NCBI GenBank assembly: GCA_946886675.1
Contig: CAMPIZ010000092.1
Coordinates: forward strand, 1-6,796
DNA: 6,796 nucleotides
Direction: 5' to 3'
Origin: an uncultured Flavobacterium sp.
GTDB lineage: Bacteria > Bacteroidota > Bacteroidia > Flavobacteriales > Flavobacteriaceae
Shown: positions 1 through 5,937 of the stretch, in pieces
Position numbering within the stretch: position 1 is the first letter of the stretch
Layout: the number at the start of each line of letters is the position of its first letter
Notes under the pieces: model-generated
Database searches by the model: none
Told to the model about the DNA's origin: nothing
Seen by the model: only the letters and a program-made list of their open reading frames with translations
Program-made: the position numbers and the translations under genes

Positions 1-6
1 AATTTG

Positions 7-14
7 TATATTTG
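7..14 (+). promoter_or_regulatory. -7 promoter element upstream of glnN
   Basis: TATATTTG matches the Bacteroidota -7 consensus TAnnTTTG and lies 40 bp before the glnN start codon. The matching -33 TTG would fall to the left of the window, so only half the promoter can be judged. If real, it gives glnN its own transcript with a leader of roughly 35 nt, containing no visible hairpin or riboswitch. Confidence 0.5.
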
Positions 15-54
15 TGCAGATTTTAATATCATTACTAACTAAAAAATCAGTTTC

Positions 55-2244
55 ATGTCAACATTTCGTTTTCAGGCCTTAAAAGAAACCACCAGCAGAA
101 AGCCGGTCAAAGTAGAAGAACTGGACCGCAAGTCTGCCATCTTTGGCAGCAATGTGTTCAACGACAAATCTATGCGTCAATTTTTAACGTCTGAAGCATA
201 CCAGGCAGTAAAAGGAGCTGTACAGTATGGAACAAAAATTGAAAGAAAACTGGCTGACTATGTAGCCATGGGTATGAAAGAGTGGGCCCTTAGCAAAGGC
301 GTTACTCACTATACGCACTGGTTTCAGCCATTAACAGGTACTACCGCAGAGAAGCATGATGCATTTTTTGAAACTTCTTTTGACGGCAGCGACCCGATAG
401 AAAAATTTGGCGGAAGCCAATTAGTACAACAGGAGCCGGATGCTTCAAGCTTCCCTAACGGAGGTATACGTAATACTTTTGAAGCACGTGGCTATACTGC
501 GTGGGACCCAACTTCTCCTGCATTTATATTTGGTACTACTTTATGTATACCTACAGTGTTTGTATCTTACACAGGTGAGGCGCTCGACTATAAAACACCT
601 TTACTGCGTGCACTACATGCTATTGATGAGGCAGCTACAGAAGTTTGCCGATACTTTGATAAAAACGTTAAAAAGGTTACCCCAACTCTTGGATGGGAGC
701 AGGAATATTTTCTTGTAGATTCTGCTCTTGCAGCGTCAAGGCCGGATATACTTTTAACAGGCCGTACGCTTTTAGGGCATACTTCTGCAAAAGGGCAGCA
801 GCTGGAAGACCATTATTTTGGTTCTATACCTACTAGGGTGCTTAACTATATGAGGGATCTTGAAAACGAGTGTATGCTTTTAGGTATCCCGGTAAAAACC
901 CGTCATAATGAGGTGGCGCCAAACCAGTTTGAGCTTGCACCTATATTTGAGGAAACAAATCTTGCGGTAGACCATAACTCACTACTTATGGATGTAATGC
1001 AGAAAGTTGCAGAGCGCCATGACTTTAAAGTGCTTTTCCATGAGAAGCCATTTAAAGGAGTTAACGGAAGCGGTAAGCATAACAACTGGTCGCTTGCTAC
1101 AGATACCGGCGTAAACCTGCTGGGCCCTGGTAAAACACCTATGAGCAACCTGCAGTTCCTTACGTTCTTTATCAACACTATTAAGGCTGTTTACCAAAAC
1201 GAGCAGTTGATGAGAGCTTCTATTGCATCTGCGTCTAACGACCACAGATTAGGAGCAAACGAGGCACCGCCGGCTATTATCTCAGTATTTATTGGCCAGC
1301 AGCTTACAAAAGTGCTTGAGGAGCTTGAAGGTGTATCTAACGGTAAACTTTCACCTCAGGAGAAAACCGACCTTAAACTTAACGTAGTAGGCAAAATTCC
1401 GGATGTATTACTTGATAATACAGACAGGAACAGAACCTCTCCGTTTGCATTTACAGGAAACAAATTTGAGTTCAGGGCTGTAGGCTCAAGCGCAAACTGT
1501 GCTAATTCAATGACGATACTTAATGCTATTGTGGCTAAGCAGCTTAAAGACTTTAAGAAAGAAGTTGATGCGCTTATCGCAGCAAAAGGCATGAAGAAAG
1601 ATGATGCTATCTTCAACATTCTGAGAGAGTATATTAAGGAAACTAAAAATATTCTTTTTGAAGGAGACGGTTACAGCGAAGAGTGGGAAAAAGAAGCTGC
1701 GAAACGCGGTCTAAGTAACAACAAGACTACGCCTAAAGCGCTTAAGGCTAAAGTTTCTAAAAGTGCACTTGCTTTATTTGAGGAGCTTCGCGTTATGAAC
1801 CATGTTGAGGTAGAAGCCCGTTATGAAATCGAGCTTGAAGAATATACTAAAAAAATACAGATAGAGGGCCGTGTGCTTGGCGATATTGCAAGAAACCACG
1901 TAGTTCCTACAGCTATCCGTTACCAAAACGTACTTATTGAGAACGTAAAAGGCCTTAAGGAAATTTTTGGCAGTGAGTTCGAAAAGATAGGTAAAGAGCA
2001 GATTACACTTATAAGGGAAATTTCTGAGCATATTGCAGGTATCAACTCTAAAGTTGAGGAAATGACCGAAGAGCGTAAAAAAGCAAACACTCTTACAACC
2101 AGCGAAGAGATGGCTAATGCTTACTGCGATAAAGTGAAGCCATATTTTGATATAATAAGAAACCACTGCGACAAGCTGGAACTTCTTGTTGACGATGAGC
2201 TTTGGACACTTACTAAGTACAGAGAGTTATTGTTTACACGATAA
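55..2244 (+). CDS. glnN: Type III glutamine synthetase (GSIII)
   Basis: Cytoplasmic enzyme that makes glutamine from glutamate, ammonia and ATP, the entry point of ammonia assimilation. At 729 aa it has the usual length of the GSIII family, much longer than GSI or GSII (about 350-470 aa). Visible in order: a GSIII-type N-terminal region (about 1-205); the catalytic glutamine synthetase core with GWEQEYFLVD (213-222, metal-binding Glu), RHNEVAPNQFE (283-293), NGSGKHNNWS (337-346, the counterpart of NGSGMH in GSI) and NRTSPFAF...FEFRAVGSS (459-479, nucleotide and glutamate-binding Arg and Glu); then a charged helical C-terminal extension typical of GSIII (about 530-729). The ATG at 55 has no Shine-Dalgarno sequence, as is normal in this phylum. 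The gene has its own promoter element and terminator, so it is probably monocistronic. No adenylylation-type regulation can be inferred. The reading frame is intact with no odd features. Confidence 0.96.
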   Translation: MSTFRFQALKETTSRKPVKVEELDRKSAIFGSNVFNDKSMRQFLTSEAYQAVKGAVQYGTKIERKLADYVAMGMKEWALSKGVTHYTHWFQPLTGTTAEKHDAFFETSFDGSDPIEKFGGSQLVQQEPDASSFPNGGIRNTFEARGYTAWDPTSPAFIFGTTLCIPTVFVSYTGEALDYKTPLLRALHAIDEAATEVCRYFDKNVKKVTPTLGWEQEYFLVDSALAASRPDILLTGRTLLGHTSAKGQQLEDHYFGSIPTRVLNYMRDLENECMLLGIPVKTRHNEVAPNQFELAPIFEETNLAVDHNSLLMDVMQKVAERHDFKVLFHEKPFKGVNGSGKHNNWSLATDTGVNLLGPGKTPMSNLQFLTFFINTIKAVYQNEQLMRASIASASNDHRLGANEAPPAIISVFIGQQLTKVLEELEGVSNGKLSPQEKTDLKLNVVGKIPDVLLDNTDRNRTSPFAFTGNKFEFRAVGSSANCANSMTILNAIVAKQLKDFKKEVDALIAAKGMKKDDAIFNILREYIKETKNILFEGDGYSEEWEKEAAKRGLSNNKTTPKALKAKVSKSALALFEELRVMNHVEVEARYEIELEEYTKKIQIEGRVLGDIARNHVVPTAIRYQNVLIENVKGLKEIFGSEFEKIGKEQITLIREISEHIAGINSKVEEMTEERKKANTLTTSEEMANAYCDKVKPYFDIIRNHCDKLELLVDDELWTLTKYRELLFTR

Positions 2245-2267
2245 TTTGCAACGTCTATATTAATTGT

Positions 2268-2302
2268 AAAACTCCCCTCCCGAAAGGTTGGGGAGTTTTT
2301 TT
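2268..2302 (+). terminator. Intrinsic terminator of glnN
   Basis: A perfect 10-bp stem, AAAACTCCCC (2268-2277) with GGGGAGTTTT (2290-2299), encloses a 12-nt loop. It is followed by a run of seven T (2296-2302). It lies 24 bp after the glnN stop codon and separates glnN from the OmpA genes. Confidence 0.93.
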
Positions 2303-2329
2303 GTACTATTTACGAAAATAATACGTTTT
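2301..2329 (+). promoter_or_regulatory. Candidate promoter of the OmpA-like gene pair
   Basis: TTG at 2301-2303 is followed after 18 nt by TACGTTTT (2322-2329), one base off the Bacteroidota -7 consensus TAnnTTTG. The -33 element overlaps the end of the glnN terminator T-tract, giving a compact terminator/promoter junction. The leader to the ATG at 2346 would be only about 10 nt. The mismatch and short leader keep confidence low. Confidence 0.35.
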
Positions 2330-2345
2330 ATAGTAAAGCTCTTAC

Positions 2346-3128
2346 ATGAAACTATTTTTACACTTATTCCTGTTTATGGTTTGTATTACTTCTGTTGCAC
2401 AGGAGAAACAAACCTTTTACTTCGATTTTGATATTGATGAGGTAAACAGCAGTTCCCTTAAAGATCTTGACAAATGGATTTTAGCCAATAAAGAAGCCGT
2501 AATACAGAAAGTGTATGGTTATACCGATAGCGTAGGAAGTATAGAATACAATGAAAAACTTTCTGAGCGAAGGGCGCAGGATATGCTAGAAAGGCTTAAA
2601 AGTTTTAAAGTTAGGATTCCTAAAGGTATTGATGTTAGAGGTTTTGGTGAAAATTTTGAGCAGGATGCAGAGCAGGCAAAAAACAGAAAGGTTGAAGTTT
2701 ACTACCACTTACCTATAAAAGAAAAGAAGGTTGAAAAAACGGAAACCACAGAGCTTACCCAAAAGATTGATAATTCTAAAACAGGAGACAGGCTAAAACT
2801 GCCTAACCTGTATTTTTATAACCATTCAGATATTGTGGTTCCCGGTTCAAGGGCCGTGTTAAGCGAACTCCTGGTTATAATGCGCAACAGGCCAAAACTT
2901 AAAATTGATATTCAGGGGCATATATGCTGCCAGGAGCAAGAGGTAGCTAATATTTCAGAAAAGCGTGCCAAAGCTGTATACGATTTTTTAGTTCGTAATG
3001 GTATTGACAAGAGCAGGCTTTCTTACCAGGGTTTTCAAAGCAGCCGCCCTGTTTATCCACTGCCTGAAAAAAATGATGAAGAGCGTGATGCTAACCGCCG
3101 CGTGGAGATTGAGATTATAGAAAATTAA
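2346..3128 (+). CDS. Exported protein with two OmpA-like domains (paralogue 1)
   Basis: Predicted periplasmic or outer-membrane-associated protein of 260 aa that probably contacts peptidoglycan. A signal peptide covers residues 1-18 (MKLFLHLF..., likely cut after TSVA before QEK). The Cys in the hydrophobic stretch is not in a proper lipobox, so it is probably not a lipoprotein. Domain 1 (about 22-120) has YGYTDSVG (57-64), LSERRA (72-77) and NRKVEVY. Asp61 and Arg76 are 15 residues apart, as are the diaminopimelate-binding Asp and Arg of OmpA-family domains. A Lys/Glu/Thr-rich linker (about 122-148) leads to domain 2 (about 150-260), with GHICC (191-195), SEKRA (204-208) and a closing NRRVEIEI (from 250). 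There Cys194 sits where the Asp should be, while Arg207 is kept. No beta-barrel domain is present. It is followed 48 bp later by a paralogue of the same architecture, with no terminator between them, so co-transcription is likely. The specific function is unknown. Confidence 0.9.
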   Translation: MKLFLHLFLFMVCITSVAQEKQTFYFDFDIDEVNSSSLKDLDKWILANKEAVIQKVYGYTDSVGSIEYNEKLSERRAQDMLERLKSFKVRIPKGIDVRGFGENFEQDAEQAKNRKVEVYYHLPIKEKKVEKTETTELTQKIDNSKTGDRLKLPNLYFYNHSDIVVPGSRAVLSELLVIMRNRPKLKIDIQGHICCQEQEVANISEKRAKAVYDFLVRNGIDKSRLSYQGFQSSRPVYPLPEKNDEERDANRRVEIEIIEN

Positions 3129-3176
3129 CGTTTTTATAAAAAATAAAAGCCTATTTTCGTGATACACCATAGTTTT

Positions 3177-4073
3177 ATGAAGATGAGAAGCCTTATTGCC
3201 CTCCTTATATTTATTGTACTGCCTTTTAAAATGGCTGCACAAAAACAGTATTCAGTATATTTTGAATCCAATAAATATGAAATGGATGCCGACCAGATGC
3301 GTATTTTTAAAGCATGGATGTCGGCCAACAAAGATTCTAAAGTAGTTTCTATAAATGGCTTTACCGATGAGGACGGAACAGTAAAGTTTAACGATACCCT
3401 TGCACAAAACAGGGTAAACTATGTATACGGACTGATTAAGGGTAATATCAAAATTCGCGACGACTTTAAAACCCGTAGTTTTGGTGAGCTGCACAAGCAC
3501 TACGACGACAAAGCCAAAAACAGGAGGGTAGATATTTTTTACATCCGTAAGGATGAACTGCACCGGGAAAACGAAATACTGGGCATAGAAGAAGAGCCAA
3601 AGCCCGAACCTGTAAAAAAACCTATAGTATATACCGAAAGGATAGTGCTTCGCAACCCCGATGGCACAACTGATGAAATTGTGCTTGATACTGTTTTTAT
3701 GAAAAAAGTGGGTGAGGCCAAAGCAGGGGAGCACCTGGCAATAAAGAACCTTAACTTTTTTGAGAATACTTTTGCCATAACCCCGGAGTCACGCCCAAGG
3801 CTGTTTGAGCTTTTAGAAGTTATGCGCCTGCACCCAAAGCTTAAAATAAAATTACAGGGGCATATTTGCTGTATGGAGGGCGATCCCCGAGACCTGAGCA
3901 CCAAGCGAGCCAAAGCCATTTTTATGTTTTTGCAGCAGTATGGCGTACCTAAAAGCCGCCTTTCTTTTGAAGGCTTGGGAACCACACAGCCGCTTTACCC
4001 ATTACCGGAAAACAATGAGGAAGAACGCGCTGCAAACCGCAGGGTAGAAGTACTTGTTGTAGAAAACGAATAG
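3177..4073 (+). CDS. Exported protein with two OmpA-like domains (paralogue 2)
   Basis: A 298-aa paralogue of the preceding gene with the same layout. The ATG at 3177 is preferred because it starts directly with a classic signal peptide (MKMRSLIALLIFIVLPFKMAAQ, split: MKMRSLIALL then IFIVLPFKMAAQ, likely cut after MAA). An in-frame GTG at 3159 would add six polar residues before it; the ATG at 3183 is also possible. Domain 1 (about 24-125) has GFTDEDG (61-67) and an Arg 15 residues after Asp64, then NRRVDIFY. A longer linker with an acidic/proline-rich stretch (EEEPKPEPVKKP) follows. Domain 2 (about 190-298) has GHICC (228-232), LSTKRAKA with Arg244, and YPLPENNEEER...NRRVEV near the end. Domain 2 closely matches that of its neighbour, including GHICC and the LPE-N-EER-ANRRVE block. 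Domain 1 is more diverged. This fits gene duplication followed by divergence. Role is inferred as envelope or peptidoglycan association; the exact function is unknown. Confidence 0.9.
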   Translation: MKMRSLIALLIFIVLPFKMAAQKQYSVYFESNKYEMDADQMRIFKAWMSANKDSKVVSINGFTDEDGTVKFNDTLAQNRVNYVYGLIKGNIKIRDDFKTRSFGELHKHYDDKAKNRRVDIFYIRKDELHRENEILGIEEEPKPEPVKKPIVYTERIVLRNPDGTTDEIVLDTVFMKKVGEAKAGEHLAIKNLNFFENTFAITPESRPRLFELLEVMRLHPKLKIKLQGHICCMEGDPRDLSTKRAKAIFMFLQQYGVPKSRLSFEGLGTTQPLYPLPENNEEERAANRRVEVLVVENE

Positions 4074-4144
4074 CTTTTCTTTATTTTAAATGATGAATTT
4101 TAAATTTTGAATTCTCATCTCATTGCGGGTATTAAGACATCTTT

Positions 4145-4219
4145 GAGATTTATCCCGCTGGTCGAAATGACATAGCGCATTGTCATTCCGATACGGAACG
4201 CAGTGTAGTGAGGAATCTC
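4145..4219. repeat. Imperfect inverted-repeat element R1
   Basis: The outer ends pair as GAGATT (4145-4150) with AATCTC (4214-4219). The inner ends pair as TCGAAATGACA (4162-4172) with TGTCATTCCGA (4181-4191), around the 8-nt centre TAGCGCAT. The right arm, 4181-4220, is a 40-bp unit found again at 4479-4518 with 38 of 40 bases identical, in the same orientation. The arms are unequal in length, so the hairpin is interrupted by bulges. It looks like a REP- or MITE-like palindromic element. Confidence 0.75.
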
Positions 4220-4262
4220 TACTATAGATGAGTAAAAGTTCCCCGGTCAGGGTGCGTTTTCT

Positions 4263-4300
4263 TTTCTTTTGTCTTGACACAAAAGAAACAAAAAGTCAAG
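4263..4300. repeat. Perfect 10-bp palindrome overlapping a second inverted repeat
   Basis: TTTCTTTTGT (4263-4272) and ACAAAAGAAA (4279-4288) are perfect inverted copies around the 6-nt loop CTTGAC. That loop sequence (4273-4278) is itself the left arm of another inverted repeat, with GTCAAG at 4295-4300. The two hairpins cannot form together. Neither is followed by a clear T-tract on the plus strand, so a terminator role is not supported. The block resembles a dispersed intergenic sequence of Bacteroidota. Confidence 0.65.
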
Positions 4301-4341
4301 GCTGGGCTCCTTAAGCTAAAAATTATTTCATTCGGCTAAAC

Positions 4342-4374
4342 CATTCGAACTCGCTATCGCTCAAACAGCGAATG
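4342..4374. repeat. Small hairpin within the repeat island
   Basis: CATTCG (4342-4347) pairs with CGAATG (4369-4374) across a 21-nt loop, and six T follow at 4376-4381. The stem is short and the loop long, so this is a weak terminator candidate at best. It is reported mainly as part of the repeat block. Confidence 0.35.
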
Positions 4375-4440
4375 CTTTTTTACGCCTCATTCATAATTTT
4401 CTTTACGCTACAGAGCCTAATGCCATTGCTTACTCATGAA

Positions 4441-4465
4441 GTCATTGCGAGGAACGAAGCAATCT
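4441..4465 (+). repeat. Short GTCATTGCGAGG...GCAATCT repeat
   Basis: GTCATTGCGAGGAACGAAGC followed by AATCT is a type of short intergenic repeat seen in many bacterial genomes. Its ends ATTGC (4444-4448) and GCAAT (4459-4463) form a small palindrome. A shortened relative appears in reverse orientation at 6672-6693. Confidence 0.5.
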
Positions 4466-4478
4466 AAACGACTAAGCA

Positions 4479-4561
4479 TGTCATTCCGATACTGAACGCA
4501 GTGCAGTGAGGAATCTCTTTAAAAAGATTTCTCATAACGTTGCACTCTATTCGAAATGACA
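4479..4561. repeat. Imperfect inverted-repeat element R2
   Basis: This is a long hairpin with three paired blocks: TGTCATTCCGA (4479-4489) with TCGAAATGACA (4551-4561); GTGCA (4501-4505) with TGCAC (4541-4545); and GAGGAATCTCTTT (4508-4520) with AAAAAGATTTCTC (4521-4533). The last block has one wobble and one mismatch. Its left arm, 4479-4518, is the second copy of the 40-bp unit in R1. In R2 the unit forms the left arm, in R1 the right arm. The element ends only 14 bp before the purM -33 element. Confidence 0.75.
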
Positions 4562-4575
4562 GAGCAGATAATTAA

Positions 4576-4606
4576 TTGCCACATTAACAAATTAAAGTTA
4601 TCTTTG
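4576..4606 (+). promoter_or_regulatory. purM promoter (Bacteroidota type)
   Basis: TTG (4576-4578) and TATCTTTG (4599-4606) are separated by 20 nt, matching the primary sigma factor pattern TTG-N(17-23)-TAnnTTTG exactly at the -7 element. Transcription would start near 4611-4614, giving a leader of about 20 nt to the ATG at 4632. That leaves no room for a purine riboswitch. Confidence 0.78.
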
Positions 4607-4631
4607 CACACAGCAATACAAACCCTATTTC

Positions 4632-5810
4632 ATGAGTTCTGATAACAGCAAACGCTATAGCCTAAGGGGCGTTTCGGCTTCTAAGGAAGATGTGCACAAC
4701 GCCATAAAAAACATAGATAAAGGCTTATTTCCAAAAGCATTCTGCAAGATTGTACCTGATTACCTTACTAATGATGAGGATTACTGCCTTATTATGCATG
4801 CAGACGGCGCGGGTACAAAATCATCCCTTGCTTACATGTACTGGAAGGAAACAGGCGACATCTCGGTTTGGAAAGGCATAGCACAGGATGCACTTATCAT
4901 GAATATAGACGACCTGCTTTGTGTGGGCGCGGCAGACAACATTATGCTGTCCTCTACCATAGGGCGTAATAAGAACCTGGTTCCGGGTGAGGTTATTTCG
5001 GCTATCATCAACGGTACCGAGGAGCTTATAGAGGAGCTTGGCAAATTTGGTGTTACTATCCACTCTACAGGAGGAGAAACGGCTGATGTGGGCGACCTTG
5101 TGCGTACCATAATTGTAGACTCTACCGTAACGGCACGCATGAAGCGTAAAGACGTTATAGACAACGCCAACATTAAAGCCGGAGATGTTATTGTGGGGCT
5201 TGCTTCTTTTGGGCAGGCGAGTTATGAAAAAGGTTACAACGGTGGTATGGGCAGTAACGGACTTACTTCTGCACGCCACGATGTTTTTAATAATTACCTT
5301 GCTGAAAAATATCCTGAAAGCTTTGATGCCGCAGTACCGTCAGAGCTGGTGTATTCCGGTAATGTAAAGCTTACGGATGCTGTAGAAGGCAGTCCTATAG
5401 ATGCAGGTAAGCTGGTATTATCGCCTACACGTACGTATGCACCTGTAATAAAAAAGATACTGGAAAAATATACTCCGGCCAATATACACGGTATGGTACA
5501 CTGCAGCGGCGGGGCACAAACAAAAGTGCTTCACTTTGTAGATAATGTACACGTTATAAAAGATAACCTGTTCCCTGTGCCGCCACTGTTTAAGCTGATA
5601 CAGGAGCAAAGCGGTACCGACTGGAAGGAAATGTACCAGGTGTTTAACTGCGGCCACCGTATGGAGCTGTATGTTCCGCAGGAGATTGCCGATGATATTA
5701 TAGCTATTTCAAAATCATTCAACATCGATGCGCAAATCGTGGGAAGGGTAGAGGCGTCAGATAAAAAAGAGCTTACCATAACGAGCGAGTACGGCACGTT
5801 TACCTATTAA
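4632..5810 (+). CDS. purM: Phosphoribosylformylglycinamidine cyclo-ligase (AIR synthase)
   Basis: Cytoplasmic purine-biosynthesis enzyme that closes the imidazole ring: FGAM + ATP gives AIR + ADP + phosphate. The 392-aa product aligns along its length with PurM. HADGAGTKSSLA (56-67) corresponds to TDGVGTK; GIAQDALIMNIDDLLCVGA to the GIDLVAMCVNDLVVQGA region; GGETAD (147-152) to GGETAE; and GSNGLTSARH to the HSNGYSLVR region. LSPTRTYAPV, SGGAQTK (292-298) and EMYQVFNCGHRM (FNCG at 338-341) also match. It has an AIRS N-domain (about 45-175) followed by an AIRS C-domain (about 180-380). It is longer than the roughly 345-aa E. coli enzyme and lacks the glycine-rich GGLGGFGA loop. From memory, this form is the usual one in Bacteroidota, often labelled only 'AIR synthase related'. 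The ATG at 4632 suits the strong promoter just upstream, and a terminator follows, so the gene is monocistronic. Confidence 0.88.
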   Translation: MSSDNSKRYSLRGVSASKEDVHNAIKNIDKGLFPKAFCKIVPDYLTNDEDYCLIMHADGAGTKSSLAYMYWKETGDISVWKGIAQDALIMNIDDLLCVGAADNIMLSSTIGRNKNLVPGEVISAIINGTEELIEELGKFGVTIHSTGGETADVGDLVRTIIVDSTVTARMKRKDVIDNANIKAGDVIVGLASFGQASYEKGYNGGMGSNGLTSARHDVFNNYLAEKYPESFDAAVPSELVYSGNVKLTDAVEGSPIDAGKLVLSPTRTYAPVIKKILEKYTPANIHGMVHCSGGAQTKVLHFVDNVHVIKDNLFPVPPLFKLIQEQSGTDWKEMYQVFNCGHRMELYVPQEIADDIIAISKSFNIDAQIVGRVEASDKKELTITSEYGTFTY

Positions 5811-5815
5811 AATAC

Positions 5816-5842
5816 AATCCGCCCACTGAGGCGGATTTTTTT
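5816..5842 (+). terminator. Intrinsic terminator of purM
   Basis: A perfect 8-bp stem, AATCCGCC (5816-5823) with GGCGGATT (5830-5837), encloses the 6-nt loop CACTGA and runs into seven T (5836-5842). It begins 5 bp after the purM stop codon. Confidence 0.93.
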
Positions 5843-5869
5843 ATATATTAGTTTTCCTGTCGATATGGA

Positions 5870-5912
5870 ATTCCACTGCGGGTGAAACGATAGTGAAAAA
5901 GAGGAATTTCTT
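5870..5912 (+). repeat. Probable degenerate copy of the intergenic repeat
   Basis: The stretch opens with ATTCC and closes with GAGGAATTTCTT, close to ATTCC at the start and GAGGAATCTCTT at the end of the 40-bp unit in R1/R2. Between them is GTGAAACGATAGTGAAAAA, resembling common variants of such repeats. The similarity is partial, so homology is inferred. The in-frame GTG at 5893 falls inside it, which argues against that codon being the start of the next gene. Confidence 0.4.
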
Positions 5913-5937
5913 ATTGAAATTAAACCTTACCAAACCG

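Larger units (their letters stand above)
4074..4631. other. 558-bp non-coding interval, a mosaic of repeats
   Basis: No credible gene is present on either strand: the open frames are short, lack family features and run through inverted repeats. From left to right it holds an A/T-rich stretch after the OmpA stop (4074-4120), hairpin element R1 (4145-4219), a block with a 10-bp palindrome (4263-4300), a smaller hairpin (4342-4374), a short repeat (4441-4465), hairpin element R2 (4479-4561) and the purM promoter (4576-4606). No classical terminator follows the OmpA pair, so the R1 hairpin may end that transcript. The composition resembles dispersed intergenic repeats known in flavobacterial genomes; that last point is from general knowledge, not a search. 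Confidence 0.8.

Noticed and set aside
1774..2166. 130-codon minus-strand open frame inside glnN, and similar frames opposite the OmpA, purM and DUF2071 genes
   Set aside because: They lie antisense within strong, conserved genes and show no recognisable domains. They are by-products of the coding strand's composition.
3152..3159. TATTTTCG as a separate promoter for the second OmpA-like gene
   Set aside because: It has one mismatch to TAnnTTTG and no TTG at the right distance. Co-transcription from upstream is simpler.
3159..3176. GTG start for the second OmpA-like gene
   Set aside because: It would put six polar residues ahead of a well-formed signal peptide that begins at the ATG at 3177.
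4086..4280. 64-codon minus-strand open frame in the repeat island
   Set aside because: It runs through hairpin element R1 and into the palindrome, with no family features. It is best explained as repeat DNA.
4143..4561. Insertion sequence or CRISPR array
   Set aside because: There is no transposase reading frame and no terminal repeat pair with target duplication. Only two copies of the unit exist, with unlike spacing, and they form hairpins rather than a regular repeat-spacer pattern.
4607..4631. Purine riboswitch ahead of purM
   Set aside because: The predicted leader is only about 20 nt, too short for any known purine-sensing aptamer.
5905..5921. AATTTC-TTATT-GAAATT hairpin before the DUF2071 gene
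   Set aside because: A 6-bp A/T-rich stem with no T-tract is expected by chance in this composition, and it overlaps the suspected repeat copy.
5893..5937. GTG-initiated extension of the DUF2071 gene (15 extra residues)
   Set aside because: The added residues are not part of the family N-terminus, the codon lies in repeat-like DNA, and the ATG at 5938 gives the expected start.
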